Shown here: piece after piece, positions 17,819 through 17,883 of the stretch
Numbering within the stretch: position 1 is the stretch's first letter
Layout: each line of letters starts with the position of its first letter
Source: Rhizopus sp. PT2906
Taxonomy: Eukaryota > Mucoromycota > Mucoromycetes > Mucorales > Rhizopodaceae
NCBI GenBank assembly: GCA_025529335.1
Contig: JAMYHX010000676.1
Location: 1-17,883 of the forward strand
Reading direction: 5' to 3'
Length of the DNA: 17,883 nucleotides
Position numbers and translations under genes: made by a program
The notes under the pieces: generated by a model
What the model was told of the DNA's origin: nothing
The model's input: only the letters and a program-made list of their open reading frames with translations
Databases searched by the model: none

Positions 17819-17883
17819 ATGGTTAAATTAGAAGAAGTCTCTGCTGATCAATATGAACAAGTCGAAGTTTTAAGCGAAGAAGA
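17819..17883 (+). CDS. N-terminus of an acidic protein, possibly Tom22, cut by window edge
   Basis: An ATG at 17819 follows a C/T-rich leader typical of this genome and opens 21 codons, MVKLEEVSADQYEQVEVL and then acidic residues, before the window ends. The opening MVKL-E-V and the acidic run resemble the N-terminus of fungal Tom22, the central receptor of the mitochondrial outer-membrane translocase, whose cytosolic domain is acidic. Only 21 residues are available, with no membrane segment in view, so this is a guess at family. That a gene starts here is more certain than what it encodes. Confidence 0.4.
   Translation, partial: MVKLEEVSADQYEQVEVLSEE

Overview
The window looks like nuclear DNA of a filamentous fungus, most likely a Mucoromycota (Mucorales-type) species. 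The reasons are: AT-rich intergenic DNA; many short GT..AG introns of 47-71 nt; pyrimidine-rich 5' leaders; and the gene set (CYP509-like P450, Whi2-like BTB protein, alpha-arrestin, eIF3b, Ssb-type Hsp70, fungal DAHP synthase, glucosamine-6-phosphate deaminase). There are no operons, no CRISPR array and no recognisable intact mobile element. All gene models were spliced by eye. In each, GT/AG borders and reading phase were checked exon by exon, and family motifs continue across the junctions.

Layout, left to right: (1) <1-1055, minus: N-terminal half of a cytochrome P450, cut by the window edge. (2) 1056-2450: about 1.4 kb AT-rich divergent intergenic region with a tRNA 3'-half-like remnant and an 18-nt palindrome. 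(3) 2451-3449, plus: Whi2-like stress/phosphatase-activator protein. (4) 3705-5846, minus: alpha-arrestin with a long disordered tail, convergent with (3). (5) 5847-6992: intergenic. (6) 6993-8038, minus: 2OG-Fe(II) dioxygenase of prolyl 4-hydroxylase type, with two metal/cosubstrate positions altered. (7) 8357-10656, plus: translation factor eIF3b (PRT1), divergent from (6). (8) 11009-13100, minus: Ssb-type ribosome-associated Hsp70, convergent with eIF3b. (9) 13245-14781, minus: DAHP synthase (nine exons), only 144 bp upstream of the Ssb gene and in tandem with it, with a Gcn4/Cpc1-type TGACTCA element 78 bp upstream of its ATG. (10) 14782-16009: intergenic. (11) 16010-17434, minus: glucosamine-6-phosphate deaminase with an unusual acidic/basic/poly-Ser-poly-Asn C-terminal tail. 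(12) 17819->17883, plus: first 21 codons of an acidic protein, possibly Tom22, divergent from (11).

The genes are mostly unrelated housekeeping functions. Two neighbours, eIF3b and Ssb, both serve translation and have the C-rich third positions usual for highly expressed genes, but they converge and share no promoter. I see no convincing novel multi-gene system. The two observations most worth following are the dioxygenase with Tyr and His at the expected distal-His and 2OG-Arg positions, and the repeat-encoded tail on the deaminase.
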